DNA of 64,000 bases from Sulfitobacter noctilucicola. GTDB lineage: Bacteria > Pseudomonadota > Alphaproteobacteria > Rhodobacterales > Rhodobacteraceae. Shown here in pieces: positions 16,417 through 25,505 of this stretch. Position 1 is the first letter of the stretch; the number at the start of each line of letters is the position of its first letter. The stretch covers positions 992,001 through 1,056,000 of the forward strand of contig NZ_JASD01000008.1 in assembly GCF_000622385.1 (NCBI RefSeq), in the 5' to 3' direction. The notes beneath the pieces are model-generated. The model saw nothing but the letters and a program-made list of their open reading frames with translations. It did not search any database and was not told where the DNA came from. The position numbers were made by a program, and so were the translations under genes.

Positions 16417-17823
16417 TCAAAGGTTATAGGCGGTTTTTGCAAGGCCGTAAGCAAGGTCATGGGCCACTTCAAAGGCCTCCGCTTCACGCAGGCGGCCTGT
16501 TGTCACAAGTGTCGAAAGGTAGGCGCAATCCGAGCGCCGGGACACATCATGTCGCGCAGGGATCGAGCAGAACGCTCGGGTGTCATCGTTGAAACCTGCG
16601 GTGTTGTAGAAACCGCAGGTTTCGGTGGTTGCTTCGCGGAACCGTTTAATTCCCTCAAAGCTGTCATAAAACCACCATGGCGGTCCCAGTTTCAGCGCCG
16701 GATAGACACCGGCCAGCGGGGCTAGTTCTCGCGCATAAACTGTTTCGTCCAGCGTAAACAGGATCACGGTGAGGTTGGGGTCCATACCTACAGCATCAAG
16801 AAGCGGTTTGAGCGCTTGCACATAGTCCGTCCGGCCGGGAATATCGAAACCCTTGTCCCTGCCGAATTGTGCAAGCACACCGGCGCTGTGGTTGCGTCGC
16901 GATCCTGCGTGAATTTGGAGGGTGAGCCCGTCTTCAAGGCTCATTTTAGCCATCTCGGTCAGCATCTGTCCGCGAAAAACCTCGGCTTGTCGGGGGGTGA
17001 ATGCGCCAGACAAAATGGTCTGAAAAAGATCGGCTGCTGTCGCTGCGTCAAGATTTTCAGTTGCAGCGCTGGGGTGGCCGTGGTCGGTAGCGGTCGCGCC
17101 GTGCTTCTTGAAATAGTCCCGCCGCAAGCGGTGAGCTTCAAGATACCCTGACCATGTGCTGGTGTCCTGTTGGGTCAAAGCGCCAAACGTCGCAACGTTT
17201 TCGGCAAAGCCATCGAAATCAGGATCAACAACCGCGTCGGGGCGGTAGGTGGTAATCACCTTTCCTGACCAATCGCTATCTTTAATCATCTGATGCCATT
17301 TCAGATCATCCAGCGGACCTTCGGTCGTCGCGAGCGTTTCAATATTGAAGCGGTCGAACAGCGCGCGTGGACGGAAGGCTTCTGTTGCCAGTTGGCCCTC
17401 GATGCTATCGTAGATCGCATTGGCGGATTCTGCGTTTAGCACCTCGTCTATGCCGAAAGTATGCTCGAACGCATGTTCGAGCCATAAGGAAGAGGGCGTG
17501 CCCCGGAAGAGCGAGAACGCGCTTGCAAAGCGGTGCCAGATCTTGCGCGGGTCAGCTTCCACTGGGCTGCCGTCAACGCGGGGAATGCCCAAGTCGGCCA
17601 AAGGCATACCCTGACTGACCAGCATCCGGAAAACATAGTGGTCGGGGATGACAAAAAGCTCTGCGGGATTCGGAAAGCGCGCGTTTTCTGCAAACCACCT
17701 AGGGTCGCAATGGCCATGCGGGCTGACAATTGGCAGGCCTGAAACGGTTGCGTAAAGCGCCCGCGCTAAATCGCGCTGCTTTTCATTTACCGGGAAAAGA
17801 CGATCCGGATCTGTCAAAGGCAC
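16417..17823 (-). CDS. uxaC: Glucuronate/galacturonate isomerase
   Basis: A 468-residue amidohydrolase-fold isomerase converting glucuronate to fructuronate and galacturonate to tagaturonate. The metal motif SPHGHCDP near residue 34, WLEHAFEHTFGI, LQIHAGSRRNH near residue 297 and PARHDVSRR near the C-terminus are family hallmarks. The start is GTG at 17821-17823, which allows full-length family alignment, with a GGTGAG-type site about 9 nt upstream. It leads the five-gene operon; a cluster of operator-like palindromes ends 15 bp before its start. Confidence 0.94.
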   Translation of the reverse strand: MPLTDPDRLFPVNEKQRDLARALYATVSGLPIVSPHGHCDPRWFAENARFPNPAELFVIPDHYVFRMLVSQGMPLADLGIPRVDGSPVEADPRKIWHRFASAFSLFRGTPSSLWLEHAFEHTFGIDEVLNAESANAIYDSIEGQLATEAFRPRALFDRFNIETLATTEGPLDDLKWHQMIKDSDWSGKVITTYRPDAVVDPDFDGFAENVATFGALTQQDTSTWSGYLEAHRLRRDYFKKHGATATDHGHPSAATENLDAATAADLFQTILSGAFTPRQAEVFRGQMLTEMAKMSLEDGLTLQIHAGSRRNHSAGVLAQFGRDKGFDIPGRTDYVQALKPLLDAVGMDPNLTVILFTLDETVYARELAPLAGVYPALKLGPPWWFYDSFEGIKRFREATTETCGFYNTAGFNDDTRAFCSIPARHDVSRRSDCAYLSTLVTTGRLREAEAFEVAHDLAYGLAKTAYNL

Positions 17824-17837
17824 AGCAGAAATCTCAC

Positions 17838-17866
17838 CTAGTTATTCTAGTATTCTAATATGCTAG
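17838..17866. promoter_or_regulatory. Operator cluster in front of uxaC (putative GntR site 6)
   Basis: CTAATATGCTAG at 17855-17866 fits the shared palindrome with one change. It is preceded by overlapping variants, CTAGTATTCTAA at 17847-17858 and CTAGTTATTCTAG at 17838-17850. The cluster lies 15-43 bp ahead of the GTG start, close enough to cover the promoter or transcript start. A repressor here would block the whole uxaC-kduI-kduD-uxuB-uxaA operon. Confidence 0.66.
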
Positions 17867-18014
17867 ATGAGCATCTGAGTCAAAGACTAACCGGCCAATC
17901 CGCCCGGTCAGACGAGGACTTGGAGGGCTGGCGACAAGCGCATTCTCCTCGTAGCAGGGATGGACGTAAATCGTCGATTAGTCACCAAACTGTAAGCTGC
18001 GAATATTCTCTCAC

Positions 18015-20735
18015 TTAAAATGTAAAGTCATTGCTATCCAGATCGCTAAGATTAACCCGCGTTAACCGGATAGAGTTGCCGCCGCCTGTATTGATGACAA
18101 CATCCTGTCCGACTTGTGTTGCCGCATTATTCACGTCGCTATAGCGGTTGAAGCCCGAGAGGCTGGAGAAATCGAGAACTTCGTTTGAGTTGAATGCATC
18201 GAAATCTGCGATGGTGTCGTTTCCGTGTCCATCGGCGAAAACAAACTGATCGGCATTAAAGCTGCCAAACATCAAATCGTCCCCTTCACCGCCCAGAATG
18301 GTATCGAACCCGGCATCGCCATAGACTGTATCATTGCCGGTCCCGCCATCAATGATATCGTTGCCCTGACCGCCAAAAAACCGATCCCCGCCTTCACCGC
18401 CCCAAAGCGTGTCGTCGCCTTCCTGCCCAAAGACCCCGTCGCCGGCCGCGCCGCCATATAGCATATCGTTGCCCAGTCCGCCGAAGAGACGGTCAAAACC
18501 TTGGTCACCCAGAAGGGTGTCATTTCCTTCTTCGCCATAGATGTTGTCGGATTGGTGCCCGCCATCGATCAGGTCATCCCCCGCGCCGCCGTTCAAGAGA
18601 TCGAAACCGGCATTTCCAAAGATCGTATCATTCCCTGCTTCGCCGAAGACGCCGTCGACGCTATAGCCAAAGTTGCTTCCCGCACTCAGCCAGTCATTAC
18701 CATCACCGCCGTAAACACGATCGGGGGAGGAACCGGCCCAAATGCGGTCGTTCCCCGCCCCCCCGATGATCTGGTCAAAGCCATCACCGCCGGTGATGAC
18801 ATCGTTGCCGTTGCCACCGTTCAGCGAGTCAGCAAAGGTATCACCCGACATTGTATCATGCCCGTCACCTCCATTGATCGTGTCAAAACCGGCGCCGCCG
18901 AGCAGGTAATCACCATCGCCACCTCCTTCGATCAGGTCATTCCCGCCTTCACCGTTCACGGCGTCACGTCCCGCACCTGATTGGATGGTATCATTGCCTA
19001 AAGCGCCGAACAGGCGATCATTCTCTTCGCCTCTTTGGATAGTGTCGCCGCCGTTGGTGCCGACAAAATCACCCTGCGCGCGGTTGAGAACGTAGCTCGG
19101 TTCATTCTGCCAATCAGGCGCAAGAGTGGTCGGATCAATACCGGTCGGATTGGCGATGGATCCAGGGTTCGGATCAGGGCGGCTGTTCCCGTTGCCGCCG
19201 GGGTATTCCGCCGGATCGGTTTGAATGCGGTTTCCGGTGATCAGATTGGTTTTGTCGAAATCCCGCGCATGGAAACGCGACCCGTCAGCAGAGCGGACTT
19301 CGAGTATGTCGGCTCCGATTCGGAATTCGGCCCCCCAGCTTTGGGAGACGATGGTCATTCCACCTAAACCGCTGGTCTGGCTGAAATCGGACAGGTCAAT
19401 CCGGTCAAAACCCATCTGGAAGTCGACAATCGTGTCTCTGGCACCGTCTTCGACCAGCACAAACGTATCGCGGCCACCGTCGCCACGCAGACGGTCGGCG
19501 CTGGCACCATCAAGCAGGATGTCATTGCCGAATCCACCGTTCAAGACATCTGCACCCCCACCACCAGCCAGAACGTCGTCCCCCACGCTACCTGCAAGTG
19601 TACTGCCCGCCGCACTCGCGCCAAGATTTATACCGATGTTAGGAAGATCGATCGAATATTCGGAAAGGTAGGGTGCGGATTCGGTGGAAACCCAAAACCG
19701 AATTCCGTCCGGCGTTGCCATTGCATCAAGGGAGGTGATGCCGCGAAGAGGCGTGTCGGCCGAGCCTGCCATCGCGTCGATGTGTTGGAGCCTGCCGCCC
19801 GGTAGAACAGTGAAAAGGCTGATGCCGCTGTCGGAGCCTGCTGCGAGGACGAAGTTCTGACCATTGAGGCTCACGCTAGTTACATGGCTGGCCCCTGCAA
19901 AGCGGGTATCCAGACTGTCGAGAAGGTGGTCCACCGGTATCATACCAGTTGGTGAAACCTGAAACGTCGAAAGCGAATCGCTGCCTGAACCAGCCACGAC
20001 AACATAGGCACGGCCGTCAGCGGCAGTAGTAATGGTCAGGTCGCCGGGCCGATCCGTCCAGAATCCGTCAGTCGCGCCGACATCCATCATGTGCTGCATC
20101 GTGCCGTTGGTCAGACGGCGAAACATGCTGACCGTATCTTCTCCCTGATAGGTGACGAATGCATATGTGTCACCGTTATGGCTCGTCGTTGCGATGCTGT
20201 GAGTGCGTTCGCCCTGCATGTTGCTGCCCTGATTGACATTGGCTAGATTCAATGTGTTGCCGGGGCCGAAAGAGACAGTGACCAGTCCACCAGTGCGCAA
20301 AGCAGCAATTCCATTAGCGCCACTGTCGAAAAGCTCTAATTCTGACAGGCCGCTCAGGTTGCGACCGGAAGCGGTGTAGGAAAGGCCACCGTCGAAGGCG
20401 TTCCCTCGACCATCGCTGTCAAGTTGGACGCCCGTGAGTGCGCTGTCGTTGAGGCCCGCCAGATAAAGTTCTTGTGAACCATTCACATTGCGCATCACCA
20501 GATCGGTTGTCTCCAACTGCAAAAGGTTTGGCGCAAGTCTCCAGTGTTGTTCAAATGATGTTTGACCGGGTCGGTCGCCCAGATCGTAAGAGGTCAGCCA
20601 ACCATCACCGCGGGTAGCGGCATAGAGTGTCGGGCCGCCCGACCCATCGACGACCTTGATGTCGTTCAATCCGACAAGACCGAATTCCTCGTTCGAATGA
20701 AGTGCCCCGTGTGCGGAAAATGTTGCTCTGACCAT
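18015..20735 (-). CDS. RTX calcium-binding secreted protein with N-terminal propeller-like region
   Basis: A 906-residue protein lacking a Sec signal. Residues 1-370 form repeated short beta-rich units that look like a propeller and are Asp/Gly-rich. Residues 384-425 and 559-828 carry glycine-rich nonapeptides of the GGxGxDxxx type that bind calcium. The last residues, NLSDLDSNDFTF, match the hydrophobic 'L..DF.F' tail common in type I secretion substrates. It is therefore probably exported directly to the outside and folds on calcium. No type I secretion genes are near. No enzymatic domain is recognised; adhesion or matrix structure is a guess. The neighbouring genes are for surface polysaccharide. 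Confidence 0.85.
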   Translation of the reverse strand: MVRATFSAHGALHSNEEFGLVGLNDIKVVDGSGGPTLYAATRGDGWLTSYDLGDRPGQTSFEQHWRLAPNLLQLETTDLVMRNVNGSQELYLAGLNDSALTGVQLDSDGRGNAFDGGLSYTASGRNLSGLSELELFDSGANGIAALRTGGLVTVSFGPGNTLNLANVNQGSNMQGERTHSIATTSHNGDTYAFVTYQGEDTVSMFRRLTNGTMQHMMDVGATDGFWTDRPGDLTITTAADGRAYVVVAGSGSDSLSTFQVSPTGMIPVDHLLDSLDTRFAGASHVTSVSLNGQNFVLAAGSDSGISLFTVLPGGRLQHIDAMAGSADTPLRGITSLDAMATPDGIRFWVSTESAPYLSEYSIDLPNIGINLGASAAGSTLAGSVGDDVLAGGGGADVLNGGFGNDILLDGASADRLRGDGGRDTFVLVEDGARDTIVDFQMGFDRIDLSDFSQTSGLGGMTIVSQSWGAEFRIGADILEVRSADGSRFHARDFDKTNLITGNRIQTDPAEYPGGNGNSRPDPNPGSIANPTGIDPTTLAPDWQNEPSYVLNRAQGDFVGTNGGDTIQRGEENDRLFGALGNDTIQSGAGRDAVNGEGGNDLIEGGGDGDYLLGGAGFDTINGGDGHDTMSGDTFADSLNGGNGNDVITGGDGFDQIIGGAGNDRIWAGSSPDRVYGGDGNDWLSAGSNFGYSVDGVFGEAGNDTIFGNAGFDLLNGGAGDDLIDGGHQSDNIYGEEGNDTLLGDQGFDRLFGGLGNDMLYGGAAGDGVFGQEGDDTLWGGEGGDRFFGGQGNDIIDGGTGNDTVYGDAGFDTILGGEGDDLMFGSFNADQFVFADGHGNDTIADFDAFNSNEVLDFSSLSGFNRYSDVNNAATQVGQDVVINTGGGNSIRLTRVNLSDLDSNDFTF
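18252..19061 (-). repeat. Tandem RTX nonapeptide-coding repeats
   Basis: About 270 codons (residues 559-828) encode back-to-back GGxGxD-type units, for example GGDGHDTM, GGNGNDVI, GGAGNDRI. At DNA level they show as degenerate 27-bp periodicity rich in GG[TC]GG. Two interruptions occur, around residues 665-700 and 725-735, where the pattern loosens. Confidence 0.85.
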
Positions 20736-20949
20736 CTGCCTGATTCCCCTTTGTTCTTTGGCAGAGTGGCAAATGCATCAGACATCACGCACGCCGCGAA
20801 AGTGGCAGTTCCGTGACGCTTAGGCATAATTTTAGAAGTTCAATGTTGCGTCAAATTTCGCAGACCGAGCGGCTCACAGAGGTAATATTTACAGAACTAG
20901 AACAGGGTTCGGTCCATTCCGGTTTCATTTACGATGCAAAGGACTGCCC

Positions 20950-21945
20950 ATGTCTCAGACGTCTCCCTCTCTGTCGCTGCCATATATCCAGCCAGCACAG
21001 GCGCAAAAACATGTGACCCATAACGAGGCGTTGCGCATTCTGGATGCCATCACGCAATTGACAGTGATCAGCAGCACATTGACCTCACCGCCGGCACAGG
21101 CTGCAATCGGTGATCGCTATATTGTTGCGGATGCGGCGACGGGTGCGTGGGCCGGACGCGAGACCAATATCGCTGTATGGGCTGAGAATGCATGGCAGTT
21201 CTTTACGCCACAGATCGGCTGGCGGGCGGATATCTCAGCCACCGGCGAAGAGATCAGGTTTGACGGGACGGATTGGCAGATCGCGGGCGGCGGTGCGGTC
21301 GATTTGCAAAATATCCTGGTGTTGGGTGTTAACACTGCGGCGGATACGACAAACAAACTCGCGGTTTCATCTGACGCAACACTTCTCAATAACGCAGGCG
21401 GCGGTCATCAGCTTAAGCTGAACAAAGCGGCTGCTGCCGATACGGCGAGCCTTTTGTTTCAAACAGGTTTTTCTGGCAGGGCCGAAATGGGCACCGCCGG
21501 GAACGACAACTTTTCGATCAAAGTCAGCGCTGACGGCAACAACTTCAAGACGGCAATGCGCACCGAAGCGGCCACCGGGGCCGTCCAGTTTCCTAGCGGT
21601 CAGTCCTACTTTCAGGATGTATTCATTCTGAACGACACTGCTTGGTCGGTCCCGATCCCGTGGTCAAATCCATCACGGATCATGCTGTGGCTGAGTGTGA
21701 ATATGGAGGGACGCTTCTTCCTTGTTGCGATCACCGGGACACTGACTGGCGCAAACAACTTTGGAGAGATGTTTGCGAACCCGCCCGGGACCCTCAATTA
21801 TTTCACAGGACCGTTGACCGGTACCACAGGGCCTGCGGGTGGCATCAACCTTTCGATTGATAACACGGGGGCCGTGCCGAAATTGCATGTCGAGAACCGT
21901 CTGGGATCAAATCGTTTGTTCACACTTTCAACCTTGGGGAAATAA
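20950..21945 (+). CDS. DUF2793 domain-containing protein
   Basis: A 331-residue protein whose first 110 residues fit DUF2793: LSLPYIQPAQAQKHVTHNEALRILDAITQL, then IGDRYIVADAATGAWAGRE and NAWQFFTPQIGWRA. This domain is common in Rhodobacterales, on phage-tail/GTA-like or surface proteins. The rest is beta-rich (Gly, Asn, Thr) and ends without a membrane anchor; a fibre or decoration role is possible. No signal peptide is evident. An AAAGGAC site precedes the ATG. A 55-residue gene follows after 1 bp. Confidence 0.75.
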   Translation: MSQTSPSLSLPYIQPAQAQKHVTHNEALRILDAITQLTVISSTLTSPPAQAAIGDRYIVADAATGAWAGRETNIAVWAENAWQFFTPQIGWRADISATGEEIRFDGTDWQIAGGGAVDLQNILVLGVNTAADTTNKLAVSSDATLLNNAGGGHQLKLNKAAAADTASLLFQTGFSGRAEMGTAGNDNFSIKVSADGNNFKTAMRTEAATGAVQFPSGQSYFQDVFILNDTAWSVPIPWSNPSRIMLWLSVNMEGRFFLVAITGTLTGANNFGEMFANPPGTLNYFTGPLTGTTGPAGGINLSIDNTGAVPKLHVENRLGSNRLFTLSTLGK

Positions 21946-21946
21946 T

Positions 21947-22114
21947 ATGGGTCAATCAGAAAAGACGGAATCCGCATACCGGACTGTCGAGTTGGAAGGG
22001 CTCGGAAGTGTCCTGATTCCCTCCCATATGAGTGAAGCTAATGTCATGAACGAAGTGTTAACTGCTGAAAGTGCGGCAACACCGCGCGGAAAACCGCTAA
22101 AAATCCCTGAATAG
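21947..22114 (+). CDS. Small hypothetical protein coupled to the DUF2793 gene
   Basis: A 55-residue hydrophilic protein (MGQSEKTESAYRTVELEG…) starting 1 bp after the DUF2793 stop with a GGGGAA ribosome site inside that gene's end, so translation is probably coupled. It has no Cys, no membrane segment and a charged N-terminus. I do not recognise the family. Its position suggests a partner or chaperone of the larger protein. Confidence 0.6.
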   Translation: MGQSEKTESAYRTVELEGLGSVLIPSHMSEANVMNEVLTAESAATPRGKPLKIPE

Positions 22115-22181
22115 ACTTTGAATTTGCGGTGTAGATGTGTTGTTTGGCGCAAACTGAGCCATTCAGCGACGGAGCCGCATT

Positions 22182-22748
22182 TTGGAATTCTTGACACCTA
22201 CGAAGCTTGCCGATGTGTTTTTGATCAACCCGCCGCGTTTTGGTGATGTGCGCGGGTTTTTCTCCGAAAGCTGGAACCGCCAAAAGATGGCGCAGCATGG
22301 CATTGAAATTGATTTCGTACAGGACAACCATTCCGTCTCGGCTGCGGTGAATACGGTGCGGGGTCTGCACTTTCAGTCGCCACCTCATGCGCAAGCAAAA
22401 CTGGTCCGCTGTGGCCGTGGCGCATTGTTTGACGTTGCGGTGGATATCCGCAAGGGCAGCCCGACTTTTGGTGAATGGGTCGGCTACGAGCTGTCAGCGG
22501 AAAACGGTTTGCAACTGCTGATACCGGCGGGCTTTCTTCACGGTTTTTCGACACTCCAGCCCGATACCGAGATTATCTACAAGTGCAGTGATTACTATGC
22601 ACCCGAATGTGACGGTGCTGTACGCTTTGATGATCCCGATATCGGCATTGATTGGGGTCTAAGCGGCCCTGCGGTGCTGTCCGAAAAGGACACGGCAGCT
22701 CCGTTGCTGGCGGATTTCGACAGTCCATTCTCGCTGGGAGACGTGTAA
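22182..22748 (+). CDS. rfbC: dTDP-4-dehydrorhamnose 3,5-epimerase
   Basis: A 188-residue RmlC cupin. Family motifs are [35 protein letters not shown] (with the catalytic His in RGLHFQ) and [12 protein letters not shown]. It epimerises dTDP-4-keto-6-deoxyglucose in dTDP-L-rhamnose synthesis. No ATG gives the full N-terminus; the TTG at 22182 has a GGAG site 7 nt upstream and is the best start. It begins the rfbCBDA operon and overlaps rfbB by 1 bp. Confidence 0.92.
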   Translation: MEFLTPTKLADVFLINPPRFGDVRGFFSESWNRQKMAQHGIEIDFVQDNHSVSAAVNTVRGLHFQSPPHAQAKLVRCGRGALFDVAVDIRKGSPTFGEWVGYELSAENGLQLLIPAGFLHGFSTLQPDTEIIYKCSDYYAPECDGAVRFDDPDIGIDWGLSGPAVLSEKDTAAPLLADFDSPFSLGDV

Positions 22749-23788
22749 TGAAAGTTCTTGTTACAGGTGGTGCCGGTTTTATTGGGTCGGCTGTCGTGCG
22801 TCTGGCGGTTTCACGCGGGCACAATGTCGTTAATCTTGACGCCTTGACCTATGCCGGGTGCCTCGAAAACCTCACACAGGTCGCGCAAGACCCGCTTTAT
22901 AGTTTTGAGCATGTCGATATTCGGGATCGGGTTGCAGTCGATGCAGTTTTTGCAAAGCATAAGCCTGACGCAGTGATGCATCTTGCTGCCGAAAGCCATG
23001 TTGACCGGTCAATTGACGGGCCCGGCGACTTTGTTGAGACGAATATCACCGGTACTTACAACATGCTTGAGGCCGCGCGCAGCTACTGGGTGCAGGCCGG
23101 TACGCCAGAAAGCTTCCGGTTTCACCACATTTCAACCGATGAGGTTTTCGGATCGCTTGGCGAGACAGGCATGTTCACCGAAGATACACCCTATGACCCG
23201 CGCTCTCCCTATTCGGCATCGAAGGCCGCAAGCGACCATCTGGTGCGAGCATGGCATGAGACCTACGGCCTGCCTGTCGTTCTGACCAATTGTTCAAACA
23301 ACTATGGCCCGTTCCACTTCCCTGAGAAACTTGTCCCTGTCGTGATCCTGAACGCGCTCGCCGGAAAAGATATCCCTGTCTATGGAGAGGGACTGAACAT
23401 CCGCGATTGGCTTTATGTCGAGGACCATGCAGATGCGCTCTTGCTGGTTCTTGAGAAAGGCGCGCTCGGCCGCAGTTATAATATCGGGGGAGAGAACGAA
23501 GCCCGCAATATTGATCTGGTACGCACCATCTGCTCCATTCTGGATAAGAAGCGCCCGAAGGAGACACCATACGCTAAGCAGATCACTTACGTCCAAGACC
23601 GAGCCGGCCATGACCTGCGCTATGCGATTGACCCGTCCCGCATCAGGGACGAGCTTGGCTGGAGGCCATCGGTGACGGTGGAAGAAGGGCTGGAGCGTAC
23701 CGTCGAATGGTTTCTGAATAACGAAGACTGGTGGCGTGCGTTGCAGGCGCGTGACGGCGTGGGTGAGCGTCTGGGAGTGAAGGGATGA
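22748..23788 (+). CDS. rfbB: dTDP-glucose 4,6-dehydratase
   Basis: A 346-residue extended SDR. It has TGGAGFIG at residues 7-14, [19 protein letters not shown] with the catalytic Thr-Asp-Glu, and [12 protein letters not shown] with Tyr-x3-Lys. [12 protein letters not shown] completes the family pattern. It forms dTDP-4-keto-6-deoxyglucose, the second step of rhamnose precursor synthesis. The start ATG overlaps the rfbC stop (TAATG), which rules out the longer upstream ATG at 22652. Coupled to rfbD by a 4-bp overlap. Confidence 0.95.
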   Translation: MKVLVTGGAGFIGSAVVRLAVSRGHNVVNLDALTYAGCLENLTQVAQDPLYSFEHVDIRDRVAVDAVFAKHKPDAVMHLAAESHVDRSIDGPGDFVETNITGTYNMLEAARSYWVQAGTPESFRFHHISTDEVFGSLGETGMFTEDTPYDPRSPYSASKAASDHLVRAWHETYGLPVVLTNCSNNYGPFHFPEKLVPVVILNALAGKDIPVYGEGLNIRDWLYVEDHADALLLVLEKGALGRSYNIGGENEARNIDLVRTICSILDKKRPKETPYAKQITYVQDRAGHDLRYAIDPSRIRDELGWRPSVTVEEGLERTVEWFLNNEDWWRALQARDGVGERLGVKG

Positions 23789-24636
23789 CCATACTCGTTT
23801 TCGGCAAAACGGGGCAGGTTGCCCGCGAACTGGCACGCTTTTCCGAGGTGAAATGCCTTGGCCGCGAAGACGCGGATCTGACAGCCCCAGAAAGCTGCTC
23901 CTCCGCGATTCACGCACATTTACCAACAGCTGTGATCAATGCGGCCGCCTATACTGCGGTCGACAATGCAGAGGAAGAAGAGGCGCTGGCAACATTGATC
24001 AATGCGGACGCCCCGGCAGTAATGGCGCGTGCCTGTGCGGCGCTAGACATTCCGTTTGTCCAGATATCCACGGACTATGTTTTTGACGGAAGCGGAACAA
24101 CACCGTGGCAGCCGGATCATGCCACAGGTCCGTTGGGCGCTTATGGTCGGTCAAAGCTCAAGGGCGAAGAAAACGTGCATCTTGCCGCAGGGAAGCACGC
24201 GATTTTGCGTACATCTTGGGTCGTGTCGGCGCATGGCAACAACTTCGTAAAGACCATGCTGCGCCTGGGTGCGGACCGTGACACATTGAACGTTGTCGCA
24301 GATCAGATCGGCGGCCCGACGATGGCGCGTGATATCGCGGCGGCTTGCGTGAAGATCGCACAGGACTTGCGCGGCGACCCAGAAAAAAGCGGCATCTATC
24401 ATTTCTCTGGCGCGCCTGATTGCAGTTGGGCAGATTTTGCACGCGCGATCTTTGATCAGTCCGGGCTTTCCTGTGCCGTTAATGATATTCCGTCATCCGA
24501 TTACCCGACACCTGCTGCGCGTCCGTTTAACTCACGCATGGACTGCACATCAACGGCGGCCACCTTTGGCATCGACCGACCTGATTGGAACAGCAGCCTT
24601 ACCGAGATCCTCGCAGAGTTAGGAGCACTCAAATGA
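23785..24636 (+). CDS. rfbD: dTDP-4-dehydrorhamnose reductase
   Basis: A 283-residue RmlD reductase that completes dTDP-L-rhamnose. It shows [12 protein letters not shown] near residue 8, [23 protein letters not shown], and [12 protein letters not shown] with the catalytic Tyr-x3-Lys. ILRTSWV and FNSRMDC near the end are also typical. It overlaps rfbB and rfbA by 4 bp each. Confidence 0.94.
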   Translation: MTILVFGKTGQVARELARFSEVKCLGREDADLTAPESCSSAIHAHLPTAVINAAAYTAVDNAEEEEALATLINADAPAVMARACAALDIPFVQISTDYVFDGSGTTPWQPDHATGPLGAYGRSKLKGEENVHLAAGKHAILRTSWVVSAHGNNFVKTMLRLGADRDTLNVVADQIGGPTMARDIAAACVKIAQDLRGDPEKSGIYHFSGAPDCSWADFARAIFDQSGLSCAVNDIPSSDYPTPAARPFNSRMDCTSTAATFGIDRPDWNSSLTEILAELGALK

Positions 24637-25505
24637 CCAAGCGCAAGGGCATCATTCTAGCAGGCGGGTCCGGGACACGGCTGTATCCGATCACCATGGG
24701 CATCAGCAAACAACTGCTTCCTATCTACGATAAACCGATGATTTACTATCCGCTGTCGGTGCTGATGCTTGGCGGTATCCGCGAGATCGCAATGATCACC
24801 ACGCCGCAGGATCAGGAGCAATTCCAACGTACCCTCGGTGACGGAAGCCAGTGGGGCATCTCGCTCACCTATATTGTTCAACCTTCTCCGGACGGACTGG
24901 CGCAGGCCTACCTGCTGGCCGAAGACTTCCTTGACGGTGCACCTTCTGCGATGGTTCTGGGCGATAATATCTTTTTCGGCCATGGCTTGCCTGAGCTGCT
25001 GGACGACGCGGACAAACAAACAAGTGGCGGTACGGTGTTCGGCTATCACGTATCTGACCCGGAACGTTATGGCGTGGTCGGATTTGACAAAGCTGGGGTT
25101 GCACAGACGATCATTGAAAAGCCAGAGCAACCTGCCTCCAATTACGCGGTCACCGGGCTGTACTTTCTGGATGGGGATGCGCCGAAACTGGCCCGCGAGG
25201 TTCAACCTTCACCACGCGGTGAGCTGGAAATCACATCGCTTCTTGAGCTTTACCTGAATGACGGTGCATTGACTGTGAAACGCATGGGCCGGGGATACGC
25301 TTGGCTGGATACGGGCACACATGGCAGCCTTCTGGATGCTGGTAACTTTGTGCGCACTCTGACCAAACGACAAGGGCTTCAGACCGGTTGTCTTGAGGAA
25401 ATTGCACACGATCAGGGCTGGATCACGGATGAAGCGCTGCAAGAACGTGCAACCATGTTCAAGAAAAACGATTACGGAAAATACCTTCAGGAAATGCTGG
25501 ACTGA
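24633..25505 (+). CDS. rfbA: Glucose-1-phosphate thymidylyltransferase
   Basis: A 290-residue nucleotidyltransferase with the signature KGIILAGGSGTRLYP at the N-terminus. KQLLPIYDKPMIYYPLSVLMLGGI, LGDNIFFGHG and RGYAWLDTGTH are further RmlA motifs. It activates glucose-1-phosphate with dTTP, the first step of the pathway. The start is set by the 4-bp overlap with rfbD. Its stop lies directly against the stop of convergent manC. Confidence 0.95.
   Translation: MTKRKGIILAGGSGTRLYPITMGISKQLLPIYDKPMIYYPLSVLMLGGIREIAMITTPQDQEQFQRTLGDGSQWGISLTYIVQPSPDGLAQAYLLAEDFLDGAPSAMVLGDNIFFGHGLPELLDDADKQTSGGTVFGYHVSDPERYGVVGFDKAGVAQTIIEKPEQPASNYAVTGLYFLDGDAPKLAREVQPSPRGELEITSLLELYLNDGALTVKRMGRGYAWLDTGTHGSLLDAGNFVRTLTKRQGLQTGCLEEIAHDQGWITDEALQERATMFKKNDYGKYLQEMLD

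Noticed and set aside
18730..18755. GGAAC followed by CGTT resembling an EcfG promoter
   Set aside because: The spacer is 15 bp and the site is inside the RTX coding region.
18252..19061. Tandem DNA repeats that could suggest a CRISPR array or minisatellite
   Set aside because: They have about 27-bp periodicity, are degenerate, stay in one reading frame and encode RTX nonapeptides. No constant repeats with unique spacers are present.
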